A DNA stretch of 64,000 nt, taken from Pectinophora gossypiella. Lineage: Eukaryota; Arthropoda; Insecta; Lepidoptera; Gelechiidae. The position numbers and the translations under genes are program-made. Shown piece by piece: positions 36,901-47,091 of this stretch. The stretch spans positions 10,766,604 to 10,830,603 of the forward strand of contig NC_065404.1 of the NCBI RefSeq assembly GCF_024362695.1. Direction: 5' to 3'. Position 1 is the stretch's first letter. Each line of letters begins with the position of its first letter. The notes under the pieces were generated by a model. That model did no database searches. It saw only the letters and a program-made list of their open reading frames with translations, and was not told the DNA's origin.

Positions 36901-39900
36901 CACACGCACATGCCCTGCGCCGACATACGCTTCGAGCCGCACTGGCCCTCCGCTGTCTTAGTTATAGACGACACTAGCAGTAAGTTCACGGTTTTTAATT
37001 TACAATTAGAATATATATGTACATAAACTCAAGCCCGTAATCCTTAATGGTGTGGACAGAGCCACAAGTAATCAAAGACAACTTGCTTTACTGTTGGTAC
37101 GAAATTTTAAGACGGTCAAGTGTTCGTCATAGGCTTCTATTAGCATCAACTCTATAAAATTAAGGTTTTTTTCGTTTAAAAGTACGCTCCCAAGTACGTC
37201 CGAAAAACTCGAGGTTATACTTTCTCCTTCGATAGTTGAAGTCTAATATACAGGACCGTAAGACCCGACGAGGTCGTGAGTGTGCGGAGACTGATACATC
37301 CACCAATATATACCCTTCAGAGTGCTGCGAACTTGATTCCACATCATAGTGAAACTTCACGTATCAAGGTGCTATTGTTCATACCAGTCACGTGTCTTGT
37401 TGATTGGCACCAGGGGGGTTAGCCAAGTTGCAAGCAAATAAATAAGTTAAAAATAGAAAAAGAAAACGTTTTTTGTCACCTTTAGATCTGTTTTTATTAG
37501 TAATTAGAATTTCATAATTTATGTGAGACCTAGGAAACTACCCAATTTTGTCAATCGACAGTGATAAAAATATATGGGATTAGCATATCACCTTATGTCA
37601 ATTCCGTAAATACATCTTGCAACTTGGCCTGTATTAACAGGGCGTTAGTGACACTGTAACAAAAACTTAGAGGGATGATTCAGACCGGAATTCTGAGTTG
37701 ATATCAAGTGCAATTTTCCGTTGCAAAAGTAAACCGAAAATATTTAAAAAATTCACATCAGGAAATTCCCCTTGATATGAACTCAGAATCATGAGCTGAA
37801 TCATCCCTCTCGGTGATCGGCACGATGTCGCTAACACCCTGTCTGTAATGACGTGTTTGGTGGCAGCGGCGTCCATAGTGAACCAGCTGGAGTGGTGCGG
37901 CGGCGGGCGGCGGCTGGGCGGGCCGCGCGCCGTGGCGGCGTGCGCCACGTGCGCGCGCCTGGCGCTGCACGCGCCGCCGCTGCTGCGCGTGCTGCGCCCG
38001 CACCCCGAATACCCCGACTTCAAGAGACATGTACGTAGCTTCTGTTACGCAGCTCTTCTATTGAACTTTACGCAGTCTACCTTACGTTGGCAATAGTCGA
38101 ATGTATGCTGTACAGGGTGTCAGTGACACCGTACCGATTACTGAAGGGGATAATTCAGCTCATGATTCTGAGTGAATTTGCATAAAAATATTAGTGTCTT
38201 TTTTATAGTCGTAAGACCGAATGTTCTTTTTAAATCCTAACCTCATGTTTAACTATTGTGTCTGGAAATCTCGGTCGTAAGAGGATGTATTATTGTCAGT
38301 TTCATACTTCACTGACATCCTGTATGTACGATAAGGTGCACACGTCCAATGAGTTTCTTGCAAAGTAAAAAAATACTGGTTGCACTTAGACCTCCTGGTT
38401 ACATGTCGTTTCTGTAATAGACCAAAAACTCATACAAAAACATAAATTTTATAATTATGACAATTGACAACTAATGGTTCATAATTTCACCATTGTTTAC
38501 AAATTATGCGTTGGGCTCAGTGACTGCACTTTTGCTCTTTGATTGTACTTATTTGTGTATGTATTGTTCGATATTTTCACAATTTACTAGTGTCTCACTT
38601 CCGTGTTCGCCATTGGATCATTAAAAATCATTATTCAACGAAAGAGCCCAAAATCTTAAGGGTCATGAAGTTGTCTATTACTTGCACATACAATAGGCAT
38701 TGGTGCTGATTACAGTACACACCATCTAATTTTATTTTAAGTTATACCTAATATTTTCTTATCTACTGAAATCGAAAGGGACGGGTAATCGACAGGCATA
38801 AAATTTATGGAACACATGTCAATTTTAAGCAATTTTTTTTTATATTGGCTAATAACCCGACAGAATTAAGTTGACAGCGCTGGTCAAACGGGTTGAAAGT
38901 CAGATAGATGCTTATTTTATTCGCCCGTCAATCAACCGTCCCTTTCCTTTTCGGCGGATATGAAGGTGACTGGTATAACTTAAAATGAAATTAGGATGTG
39001 TTTGCAGGCATTGGGGCTGATATCCATAGATAATAAGAGAGAAATAAGAGGCAGAATTAGTCTAAACCCTGTATTTGTAAATATAAGTTTGTTTGGGGCT
39101 AGTCGCTAATTTAAGCTCCATATTCACGTGTACATAACCAGCTGGTGATTGTAACCGCATAATGGTAAGGTCTCTAAGAATGTAAATGACGTACGAATAC
39201 TAAATATAGTCTAGAGTATTTGAAATATTCCTTTGTATAAGAACTTAGGCCACAGTCCTTGTAAAGAGTATATGGACCTTTCCTGCCTTTGTATTCGGGC
39301 TCACATTTTTTACTGCTATACATTATGTTTTAAATGTTCGTAGTATACCAATAAGGTTTCGGAAATAATTACATTATTTTATCCATAGAGTGAGAAACAG
39401 TGTGATAAGAGAGAGGGTGTTAAAAATGGTATAGTGACTAAGAAGGAAATGTTAAGTTGGTTTGGAGACGTAGAGCGGATGAAGGATAAATATTATTACA
39501 AAAGCGGTATATAAGGCGAAGGTTGTTGGTAGGACTGGCAGAGGAAAGCCTAGAATAACAAATTGGAGTTGTCCTTAGAAAAGGTTTAGTTCAACCAGAG
39601 TTGATCGGTTCAGAAACCAGCGTGCATGTATGAAGCGATTGATGAATGCGGAGAAAGAGAAGTGTGAATGTGATGTATTTACTTTCTTTATTATATGCAG
39701 AGAATTAAAAAAAAAGTGTGTATAACTGTAATCAAATTCCATAGTCTCTGCTTACCCCGGTAGAAAATAGACGTGAGTTTACGCATGTATGTATGTATTT
39801 GGTGTGTTTAAGAGCAAAGTCTCCTGGATGCAAGTCCATCACCGGTCTACGACCTTCTAAAACTTTTCTGACATAACGTTAAAGGGACATTTTGGGAACG

Positions 39901-42179
39901 GGACATTATGGACCTCAACGAATATCCACTTACCAACATTCTATGTCCAACAGTCATTGGCGATTCTTCAAATGACTCCACTCGGAAAGAAACGGAAGCT
40001 TCAAAACGACGAACTGCAGACAAAGGTGGAACCAATAACATACGAAGATTCAATCAAGAAGTACGGGATCGAACTGAGTACAGATTCAGTAAGTACACTT
40101 AGTTTTATAACTTCACTCGTACAGTCATGAGCAATATAATGTATCCACTTTAGGACTCTGTCGCACTAACATATTTGACATTTAGTGAGACTTACAGTTC
40201 AATTTGTCACAAAAGTTAATGTGACATGGTGCCAAAGTGTATCATATTAATGCTCGTGACCGTACACAGACGGTCCATGGGTAATACATTTTGTGGCATC
40301 ATAATCCATGCGATTTTGTAGTTGTAATCTGTAGCGAATGGCTTAGGCCTTGAGATTTATGATAGGGTAGGTTAACCTACTCATAAAAGATAAGCAGTCA
40401 GATTATACACGTGTCAAAATGTGTTTCTGCTCTCTGCAGAGCAGCAAGAAAGGAAAGTTACTCAACGGTTACCCACACAAAAAATAACCGCGCCGTAAGG
40501 TTACTTCACTTGACTTGAGGTGACTTCACTTTGTTGGTCATCACTCTCCATCTATGGATAATAATGTCGCTAGTAAATCATAAGATTGATTGGTTGTTAA
40601 AACCCATAACGACTAATGAATGGATTTTTGCATTTAATCTTATTACTTTTTGGAGGTTATCATCACAATCGTAGACAATTCAAGCAGTAGGCTGAATATT
40701 GAATTTCAAGCAGTCTATTTATTTTTGATTACGTAGATTCCCATGTTCGTACTATGTACCCCACAGTATGAAGATAAGATAACACATAAGTAAACAAAAG
40801 GTTACGTCACTACAAAATGATATGCAAATATTGTCTAAAAATAAATTATTTACGTAAGTCCTCAATCAAGTGCCGCGTATTTTCGTAAAACATACAGATC
40901 CATTAGATACGGAAGTTTAAAAATGTTCTTAACACATTTTCCTGTCAAATTTTTAATTATAACGTATTTATTTTTGGAAATTTTGATCCATTCATTTTAG
41001 AAAACAAAATGAGCATTTCAGAAATGAAAACCATCAAAGATTAAATAATTGAAATGGCGGATTTCACTTATGACTTTAGTTTATTAATTTTATAATTATT
41101 TCGTTACCAAACACAACCTCATCATCACTAATTTAAGAGCCACACGCTTGTCGGTGTACCTTCTCCATTCTTGTCTATCAAAGGCCAATTCTTTAACTTT
41201 GTTATAAAACACGACGTTCACCTTCTCTTTAATCTGTTCCATGTAAGCTCTTCTTGGTCTTCCCCTTCCTCTTTTTCCTTGTAGCCCTTCTATGATGTTT
41301 TTAATAAATTCGTCGTGTCCATAATCCTGTCAAAGCAATTGTTTACCAATTACCAGCCATAAGGTCACCTATTGTGCAGCACCTTTATTACCATTACGTT
41401 AGTCTTCATACCATTGTCCAGGTGCGCAAGACAGGGCATTGTATTGCGCTCGACCAAACCATTGCATAACATCCTTTGGGATGTTAAGAAAAAGTTCCAT
41501 AGGACGTGACGTAACGTTAAAATTTGCGTCTTTCACCTGTATCGATGATACAACCTGTCGCTAATATTACAATGTCATGAAGATCGTATCACTGTTATGT
41601 ATTATTGAAACGTGTGAACAATTCGCAAATTAATGTTTAACATTGATTATACATGGAAATTAGATGATTGAAAAAGTAAATCCTGTTTGGATCATTGTGT
41701 GTGAACTGTAAGATTTAGTAGTGGTAGTTTCCGCTCATAGTGTTGGGCGATCGACCTGCCATGAATAATCAACGCACTATTTCGAATTCAATTATATTAA
41801 AGAGTATATTTTGTAAAGATGCACTTTGTGAGGAAAGTAAAGATCAACAAGCATAAAATGTGAATATTAGGTGAGGTGAATGACGCATTAGACAGTTTAA
41901 TAATGCAGCAGCAGGACTTATTAGAGAAATTTCTAATTAAAATTCCGCCAGAACATCTAGCGTTACCACATTAGAACTTGTCCTTGCGTCACATGTTACG
42001 TAATAGTTTCGTTTTTCTGACAGAAAACCATCAACGGAACGAGAAAGACTCGCGAGCAGTTTCCTGACAGATTCCCGTTGGCAGATGTAACCTCCATGGC
42101 GTTCTGCCCCGCGGCCGCTTATCATAACAGATTGGCAGTCGCCACACACGGCGGTATAATATTCTTACTAATTGTATGA
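21993..42179 (+). CDS. GTF3C2: GTF3C2 (TFIIIC110) with N-terminal zinc-finger array
   Basis: GTF3C2 is a subunit of TFIIIC, which binds tRNA-gene B boxes and recruits TFIIIB for Pol III. Exons: 21993-22170, 22284-24970, 25089-25277, 25557-25679, 25753-25893, 25974-26090, 26178-26318, 26408-26599, 26699-26911, 26994-27134, 27233-27454, 27704-27841, 28010-28210, 28299-28442, 29322-29480, 30112-30295, 30717-30826, 31589-31735, 32550-32746, 33489-33531, 33609-33822, 34145-34226, 34723-34898, 35177-35372, 35629-35691, 35770-35970, 36065-36164, 36244-36400, 36791-36979, 37867-38030, 39954-40088, 42024-42179. All keep phase, giving about 2,500 residues (human 911). Identity rests on LGLLAVACSNGSAYIFSVP, GPGIIQIWNF, IIVGYANGSTAYFDL and ITYEDSIKKYG. 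I did not find an exon for one WD blade between 38030 and 39954. A 5' UTR exon may end at the acceptor at 21932. A two-gene reading is possible but no stop or start separates the parts. Confidence 0.8.
22284..24970 (+). other. Giant low-complexity exon of the GTF3C2 gene
   Basis: This is one 2,687-base exon encoding about 895 residues rich in Asn, Ser, Glu, Asp, Ile and Lys with no recognisable fold, probably intrinsically disordered. Near the end is a short aromatic/acidic patch (FCVCEDFGNFAFYDADCDYE). The frame remains open 57 bases past the GGC|GTAAGT donor used here, so retention of the intron would end the protein at TAA 25028-25030. Confidence 0.7.
25974..27454 (+). repeat. Duplicated three-exon finger block
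   Basis: Exons 25974-26090, 26178-26318 and 26408-26599 correspond one to one with 26699-26911, 26994-27134 and 27233-27454. The middle exons are both 141 bases with nearly the same protein (KCPFCD then ERKYIKKFLSHV), and the first exons share CGVCQAVL and CYIAW then SGSSI. Intron lengths are also similar. This reads as a tandem duplication of about 0.75 kb. Confidence 0.8.
26732..26776 (+). repeat. GAT microsatellite coding a poly-Asp run
   Basis: A GAT/GAC repeat inside exon 9 encodes about 12 consecutive Asp between a basic start (KRKRTSYP) and the next finger. The matching exon of the first block lacks it. On the other strand it gives a spurious His-rich frame. Confidence 0.85.
27525..27612 (-). 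mobile_element. SINE family A tail fragment
   Basis: Only the 3' body is left, with TGAGGTCAATGACTGACCTC and TGAGCCGCCAAAGACATAGC. It lies in the intron before the exon at 27704. Confidence 0.65.
28727..29310. repeat. Compound foldback element with long palindrome
   Basis: The order is half unit, linker, full foldback unit, inverted linker, full foldback unit. The stretch 28727-28890 is an almost perfect inverse of 29005-29169, including the linker with ACAAGTATGTACATGTAGCC. The right end (CTCTAACACCTTGTGTAT) stops 12 bases before the acceptor of the exon at 29322. Confidence 0.75.
29513..29750 (-). mobile_element. LINE 3' end fragment, type 1
   Basis: On the minus strand this encodes the end of a retrotransposon polyprotein: GRPRRTYDDQIGDVLRK, RRACMKRLMNVEEA and KWNSIVSAYPGGK, followed by a TATGTATGTATG tail. 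It is 5'-truncated, as is usual for LINE copies. Confidence 0.75.
30357..30605. repeat. Dispersed repeat, copy 2
   Basis: Same orientation and order as the copy at 12030-12300, with small deletions (for example one TGACGT block missing). It lies in the intron after the exon at 30112. Confidence 0.65.
30950..31276 (-). mobile_element. SINE family A, near full length
   Basis: It has a well preserved tRNA-like head (GGTTCGAATCCCGTTGGGG on the minus strand) and full body, very close to the copy at 8692, so recent. It lies in the intron between finger exons at 30717 and 31589. Confidence 0.85.
32044..32347 (-). mobile_element. tRNA-headed SINE, family B, full length
   Basis: On the minus strand it starts GAGGAGCTCGGTGGCGCAAC, has a central GTGCTTCGGAAGGCACGTTA and ends in (ATG)n. 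The central part is shared with family A. Other copies lie at 44084 and 44960. Confidence 0.85.
32803..32880 (+). mobile_element. SINE family A, head only, plus strand
   Basis: It shows ACGGCCTCCGTGGTCTAGTGG, then jumps to CCCTAGTTTGGTCATTGG, so the B box and much of the body are deleted. Confidence 0.6.
32890..33062 (-). mobile_element. LINE 3' end fragment, type 2
   Basis: The sequence ATTTAAGAGCCACGCTCTTG onward matches the fragments at 41110 and 48505. On the minus strand the better copies encode GRPRRAYMEQIKEK and AFDRQEW, the end of a LINE polyprotein. This copy is broken. Confidence 0.65.
34450..34536 (-). mobile_element. SINE family A fragment
   Basis: It carries CAGGGTTACTATTGAGCCGC through TTACTTACATCAGTAA, a piece of the body only, in a GTF3C2 intron. 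Confidence 0.65.
37440..37565. repeat. Dispersed repeat, copy 3 (partial)
   Basis: It matches the right-hand half of the copies at 12030 and 30357 (TTAGATCTGTTTTTATTAGT, then AATTTCATAATTTATGTGAG). Confidence 0.55.
37635..37846. repeat. Single foldback unit
   Basis: It begins ACAGGGCGTTAGTGACACTG and ends CGATGTCGCTAACACCCTGT, with GATGATTCAGACCGGAATTC and its inverse inside. Its right end is 20 bases before the acceptor of the exon at 37867. Confidence 0.75.
38112..38185. repeat. Half of a foldback unit
   Basis: It starts with CTGTACAGGGTGTCAGTGAC and runs to GATTCTGAGTGAATTT, with the inverted half missing. Confidence 0.55.
38186..39394. other. GTF3C2 intron, missing WD exon not found
   Basis: The family usually has a blade containing a W-S-I-S type motif between the exons at 37867 and 39954. 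I searched this AT-rich stretch and the following LINE debris and found no convincing exon. Confidence 0.4.
39395..39800 (+). mobile_element. LINE 3' end fragment, type 1, decayed
   Basis: The plus strand shows broken pieces of the same ending as at 29513: TTAAGTTGGTTTGGAGACGT, AGGACTGGCAGAGGAAAGCC, GCATGTATGAAGCGATTGAT, with a TGTATGTATG tail. Frameshifts and stops interrupt it. Confidence 0.65.
41110..41340 (-). mobile_element. LINE 3' end fragment, type 2
   Basis: On the minus strand it encodes LINE-end phrases such as DEFIKNIIEG, GRPRRAYMEQIKEK and YNKVKELAFD. It lies in the last intron of GTF3C2. Confidence 0.7.
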
Positions 42180-42318
42180 TATTGTCGTCTACTTCAAGTA
42201 ACACTTGTACGTACATTACTGGATATTTTTTATAATATTCGTATATTCGAAAATTGTATTAACTTATAATATATCTAACGAACATTTGACTTCGTAAATG
42301 ATGAAAATATATTCACTT

Positions 42319-42324
42319 ATTAAA
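42319..42324 (+). terminator. Candidate poly(A) signal of GTF3C2
   Basis: ATTAAA lies 140 bases after the stop. It is the common variant of the canonical signal, so other sites may also be used. Confidence 0.35.
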
Positions 42325-44040
42325 GTTTGATTTTAAAAGGCTGTATTTGTGGCGCAGTCAGTGTAATTATTATGTAAAACTGAAACTCGAATTTTGTGCA
42401 ATATGAAATACATTATTTTAACCGTGTCAGGAATGTAATTCTGCTACGGTTACGAGACGTACTTGTGTACCGGAATGCAGTTTGCGTATATCAATGTTGT
42501 TGAAATTGTGAATAGATTTCTTTGTGTTTGTCTTGGTTATTAATTACCGTAGATACTTTTTCTTATTTGATGGAAAGAAAATAAGAGCTGTGAACACGCA
42601 CATATCTAACAGGAGAGTGTATGTACATTTAGGCAGTCCGATCTCATGAAATATGACACTGCCTTCGAGGAAAGTACATTGATCTAATAAGAGTAGAAAG
42701 TGGTGAAAAAAGGTTTTTTTTTTATAGAGCTGGCTTTATTTATTTTAACCTATTTTAATGGCCAAGAAATATATTTTAAATCCACACAGATTTATATTTG
42801 TCCGAAATTTCCAATTTACTCCTCTTTATTTGCGTGGCATCGCTATAATTTGTAAAATATATAATTGATTAATATATTTTAAATGAGATTTGGTGAACAT
42901 TTTTCAAATTTTCCTTTAATCACATTAGAAGGCTGTAACTTATTATATGAATAATAACATAATGTCTAAGGTTACCTAGGTGCAAAGTCGGTGTAAAAAG
43001 AGGCTATAACATGTTTTATTAAATCGTGAAAGTGAATATATATTTTATATGGATACACTATATATTCTATTTATCTATATGGAAAGTTTGATTGAATAGA
43101 ACTATCTGCCTAAGTGCACTGAAGTAGCGTGTTTATTTAGTTTGTGATAAAACTAACAATGTTTTTCAAAAATCTTTCTGTCTCCATATCTACTTTCATT
43201 GCTTGTATTGTATCATATGCACCAGTGTGCCTCTTGTGTTCGAAACAAAAAAAAAAAACTGTGTACTACTATATTTCATTATATTATTGAATTTTCCGGT
43301 AGTTGTGCTAGTTAGGTATCAGTAATAGCTCCACCAATTTTCAAAGTTGATAATAAATGGGCTTGAATAGCTTGTTTACCGGAAGCAATGATATGCAATA
43401 AATCGGAGACGCCTTTTAAACAAATATTAATCATGCCTTAGCCTTATGGTTATCAATAATCGTATAAGCATATAGGGCGTCTTTACACTTTTATAAAAGG
43501 TAATAATTATGATGGATGAGTATATGAAAGTAAAGACGTATAAAAATGAGATACCTAGTATTGTGTAGTAGATATTTCTATTTATTGCAGAAAACCGAAA
43601 ATCATGTGTACTTTCACACAATTTGTGTACATATTTTGTACAGTGTTATTTATTAGTTGTAGTTACTCTTTCCCACGTGTTTATTTTTAAATTCTTGCCA
43701 TTTCTGTTATAAATAAGATTGTTTATATTGTCGAAGATTGTGTTAAGTGAAATGTTCTTAAGTTAAACGATGGTTACATTCAAAACTAATAACTTTTGCT
43801 TTGACTTAGAGATACTTAAAGAAAAGGTTATTATTTAGTTTTAAAACTACTATTTGTATATTATTGTATTATAGATTTATAGACCTAGTTGTCTCTTTTA
43901 TTTATTTAAAGAACAGTATATCGGATTTCACAGTGATATTATATTATTTAACTTTCTTGTATATCTCGTTGATTGTGATAATAAGCTTGTTATCAAATAC
44001 ATTTTTTAAAGTGAACTGTTTAATTTATTTTTAAATCTTC
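42325..44040. other. AT-rich gap without a gene
   Basis: There is no open frame with coding character, no tRNA and no recognisable mobile element here. It may include a long GTF3C2 3' UTR. Confidence 0.5.
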
Positions 44041-44044
44041 TTTT

Positions 44045-44660
44045 TCTATCGTGTGGGTTGTGAGGTGGATTACCAACCCCATCATTAGCCCATTAACGTA
44101 CCCACTGCTGGGGCACGGGCCTTCCCTATGGATGGAGGGAGATCGGGCCTTAAACCATCACGCGGGCCTAGTACGGATTGATGGTTATAAACGACTAGTA
44201 ATGCAGTCGGGACAAACGGCTTAACGTGCCTTCCGAAGCACGAAGGAGCTCGAGATGAAAACTTTTTTTTGTGGTCACCCATCCTACGACCGGCCTTTGC
44301 GAAAGTTACATAACTTCAACAATCGCAGACCGAGTGCGTTTACCGCTGCGCCACCGAGCTCCTCGATTACCAAGCCCATCGACCCTGATATCAGGGTTTA
44401 TTGAGCCGCCATAAGCCCCTGATATGATTTATGTAACGAATACGTACTTGCATCAGTAAGTAGTAACCGGGACCAACGGCTTAACGTGCCTTCCGAGGCA
44501 CGGATTATCTTTCTTTCGAACAATCAGGTGATCAGCTTGTAATGTCCTAACCAAACTAGGGATCACAAAGTGATATTTGTGATTTGTCCCCACCGAGATT
44601 CGAAACCGGGACCTCCGGATCATGAGCACAACTTTCAACCACTGGACCACGGAGGCCGTT
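44045..44660 (-). mobile_element. SINE family A split by a family B insertion
   Basis: The family A copy reads 44045-44083, is interrupted, then resumes at 44365 through the tRNA-like head at about 44660. The target-site duplication is GATTACCAACCCCATC at 44068-44083 and GATTACCAAGCCCATC at 44365-44380. Confidence 0.9.
44084..44364 (-). mobile_element. SINE family B nested in family A
   Basis: This is a full-length family B copy. Its minus-strand 5' end is GAGGAGCTCGGTGGCGCAGC and it reaches the AATGGGCTAATGA end at the other border. The insertion must be younger than the family A copy it splits. Confidence 0.9.
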
Positions 44661-44959
44661 GTTTTTATTCCAAACCAGGGTTTCTTATTTTTATATATTT
44701 TTAAATAAGAAACCCCGGTGAGATTTCTGTTACAGATTAGAAGTAATTATTCTTGTCCCATTGTTGTGTCTGTGATTTTGTCATAGACTTTTCGGCTGTT
44801 TACGGATGATTTACACAGTATTCTATTTTGAGGCAACTGAAAATAATAGGTGTAAAGTTGACTTAGTGATTTACGGGTTGCACCGTGACCGTCAAGTGAA
44901 ATAGTTCATAGAGAGGCTTTAGGGAACTTCATACTTTTATATCATTATACTTTCTAACT

Positions 44960-45247
44960 GAGGAGCTCGGTGGCACAGCGGTAAACGCGTTCGGTCTGCG
45001 ATTGTTGAAGTTAAGCAACTTTCGCAAAAGCCGGTCATAGGATGGGTGACCACAAAAATGTTTTCATCTCGAGCTCCTTCGTGCTTCAGAAGGCACGTTA
45101 AGCAGTTGGTCCCGACTGCATTAGCAGTCGTTAATAACCATCAATCCGCACTGGGCCCTCATGATGATTTAAGGCCCGATCTCCCTATCTATCCGTAGGG
45201 AAGGCCCGTGCCTCGGCAGTGGGGACGTTTATGGGCTGATGATGATG
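44960..45247 (+). mobile_element. SINE family B, full length, with TSD
   Basis: It starts GAGGAGCTCGGTGGCACAGC and ends in a GATGATG tail. The flanks repeat ACTTTCTAACT at 44949-44959 and 45248-45258, an 11-base target-site duplication. Confidence 0.9.
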
Positions 45248-45289
45248 ACTTTCTAACTAAAAGTAAATCCCAATTTTTATAATATGGAG

Positions 45290-45551
45290 TTTATCACCGA
45301 CGTATTCCTAGAGCGAGTATACAGTGAGTTTGGCATCTCCGTGGTAGCTCTATGGCGCGCTGTATTCGTCGTAGTGAGATTGAAACCGCGGCGAAGAGAG
45401 AACGCGTTGTCGATCTGTGCACCGCTCGCGCGATCACGCTCGAATATAATATAAATTCGATTTATTTAATAAAAAACTCATTATATTTCAAATAAAAATA
45501 ATAAACAATCTTAAATAAAAAAAAATATTTGTAAGAATTATTATTATTTCA
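45290..45551 (+). promoter_or_regulatory. Possible 5' region of the kinase gene
   Basis: A CpG-rich patch (for example GGCGCGCTGTATTCGTCG and GCACCGCTCGCGCGATCACG) precedes a TTATTTCAG acceptor at 45544-45552. This suggests an untranslated first exon nearby, but the start site cannot be fixed. Confidence 0.35.
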
Positions 45552-45635
45552 GTCTGTAAATTTCTTTTGCGAAATAAACATTTGAATTATGAACTCGAAA
45601 ATTTTTGGTTAAGAATTATTTTTGTGGATTTTACG

Positions 45636-45813
45636 ATGATGATGGCTAGTGCAAAGTTGGTGAGGGATTGCAGCTCGGAGCTGAGCTCAGACGTGAGGTC
45701 CCTGTCGGTGGCGTCTTCCACAGAGGAGCAGGAGTCTACCACCTCTGAGTCAGAGTACACTGAAGAAGAGAAAGAGTATGAATTGGACGACCTTCAAATC
45801 CTTAAAACTATTG
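45636..45813 (+). CDS. First coding exon of a PRKX/Pka-C3-like kinase
   Basis: The exon reads MMMASAKLVRDCSSELSSD, a Ser/Glu-rich stretch, then EYELDDLQILKTIG, and ends at a G|GTAAGT donor. The last segment is the entry to the protein-kinase domain just before the glycine loop, and its wording fits the PRKX / Drosophila Pka-C3 branch of cAMP-dependent kinases better than PKA-alpha. The acidic Ser-rich N-terminus is also typical of long-N-terminus relatives. The next exon should begin with the GTGTFGRV loop. I did not find it up to base 64000, so the first intron would be over 18 kb. Three ATGs in a row make the exact start uncertain, and the frame is open upstream to the acceptor at 45552. 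Confidence 0.7.
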
Positions 45814-47091
45814 GTAAGTCTTATTTATTTTTTCGTTATCAAGTTTTGCAATACCTGGAGACTAACATTATTTACGTTGTAAGGACTCTTATCGTTCGTT
45901 CACTGTTTCTTCGGGATATCGACTGCAATGATTCAAGAGCAATAAGATTGCATTACAAATCTACGTATGGCTTCAGAAAGTGTGAAGAATCGAGTTTTAC
46001 TTTTTTCATAAGTAGCTATTATTTCTCTTGCAGCAACAGTTGGAAAATAGCTCAAAGCAATAAATCAAACAATCTAAACCGAATTCTGAATCATCTGTTA
46101 ACGTGTTACTGGTATAGAAAAGTGGTGTTTTAAAACATATAAAAATATAATTTTGTCATCCCTGCCCACACGAGATCTGCGTTAGTACAAAAATTTTTCG
46201 TCATCCTGGACAGTTGATAATAAAAGACGTTACTACGGATTCATAGGAAAAACAATTTTATATGATAGTTTGAGTAGTAATTGTACTCAAGTGGGCCAAA
46301 TAGAACGTCGTAGGTAAAAGAAGAGTTACTATTAGTTATGTAGAACTGATCAATCAAAATCTCCAGAAGACGTTATGTTTGTATTACTGCGCTGTGTTTC
46401 ATTAAATGCGAATTACCACTTCTTTGAGTTAGAATTCATGTAAAACATAGTTGGCGAGAAATGGGTGTAAGTATATAATGTACGTATCCCTGATGCTATG
46501 TTATATTATTTCTCGTACCACTTCTTTGGTTTGGCTGTTATGGCACATATTATGAAATTACAGTTTTATTACATCGGGTACTTTTATAGGTACTTTTTGT
46601 ATGAATTTTGTGTGATACTTTTTATTACTTTTTGCACAAAACAGAACAGTGTGCAATCTACTAGCACAAAAACTCATTAAGTATATTTCCTTCACGGCAC
46701 ATAAAATGTTAATCAAATGTCGGCACGTCGTGCAGCCGCTTTTCAATAAAGTCATAAATCTCTAAAGTTATCTCGGTGAAATGGCTAATGTTTATGGTCG
46801 CTATATTCGAGAAAGTAAGCCTGAGGACCCTTTTCATTCGGTGACCTCACACTGTCATCGGAAGCTCTTCGCCTAGGTAATCCACAATCTTGATAGACGT
46901 TGATGGATGGCGTCAAGTGTGGATATGCGAAGTAAGCGTCGAAAACTTCGATGAATTGTGAATTTTGATTGATTGCTAAGTGTGCGCAGCCTAGCAACAA
47001 GCTTATTCACGCTCTACACTACATACGTGGATACCTACACTCTCGTTTATAACCACCCTAAATCTCTATTGGGGTAGACAGAGCTGATGTA
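45814..47091. other. Start of the probable kinase intron
   Basis: The coding frame continues open for about 320 bases past the donor, but its composition changes to AT-rich and it has no kinase motifs. No other feature is seen. Confidence 0.5.

Larger units (their letters stand above)
34723..38030 (+). other. WD40 core of GTF3C2
   Basis: These exons encode the part shared by all GTF3C2 proteins. Landmarks in order are FHFTNEDLFPEWQ, GGSIQSISWAPP with QYLAVIAHRE, GPGIIQIWNF, LGLAHDFGTAWAMTWCPSGA, RLGLLAVACSNGSAYIFSVP, ATSITWSQ with IIVGYANGSTAYFDL, TILYPYHDVRPHSTCVV, DIRFEPHWPSAVLVIDD and SIVNQLEW. Exons 36791-36979 and 37867-38030 are extremely GC-rich, encoding Ala/Gly/Arg-rich loops, unlike their neighbours. 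Confidence 0.9.

Noticed and set aside
36742..36989. Long antisense open frames in the GC-rich exon
   Set aside because: High GC removes stop codons in every frame. The plus-strand frame fits GTF3C2 with splice sites and family motifs.
37667..38030. Antisense frames over exon 37867 and the foldback unit
   Set aside because: Same GC effect plus repeat sequence; no motifs.
39863..39953. Open stretch before exon 39954 as part of the exon
   Set aside because: It is open only after a TAA and has no match to the family; the acceptor CAACAG at 39948-39953 fits the expected phase better.
41937..42216. Antisense frames at the GTF3C2 3' end
   Set aside because: The plus strand holds the last GTF3C2 exon in the right phase (PLADVTSMAFCP, stop at 42179).
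45814..46133. Continuation of the kinase frame as a longer protein
   Set aside because: A strong donor ends the exon, and what follows has intron composition and no kinase motif.
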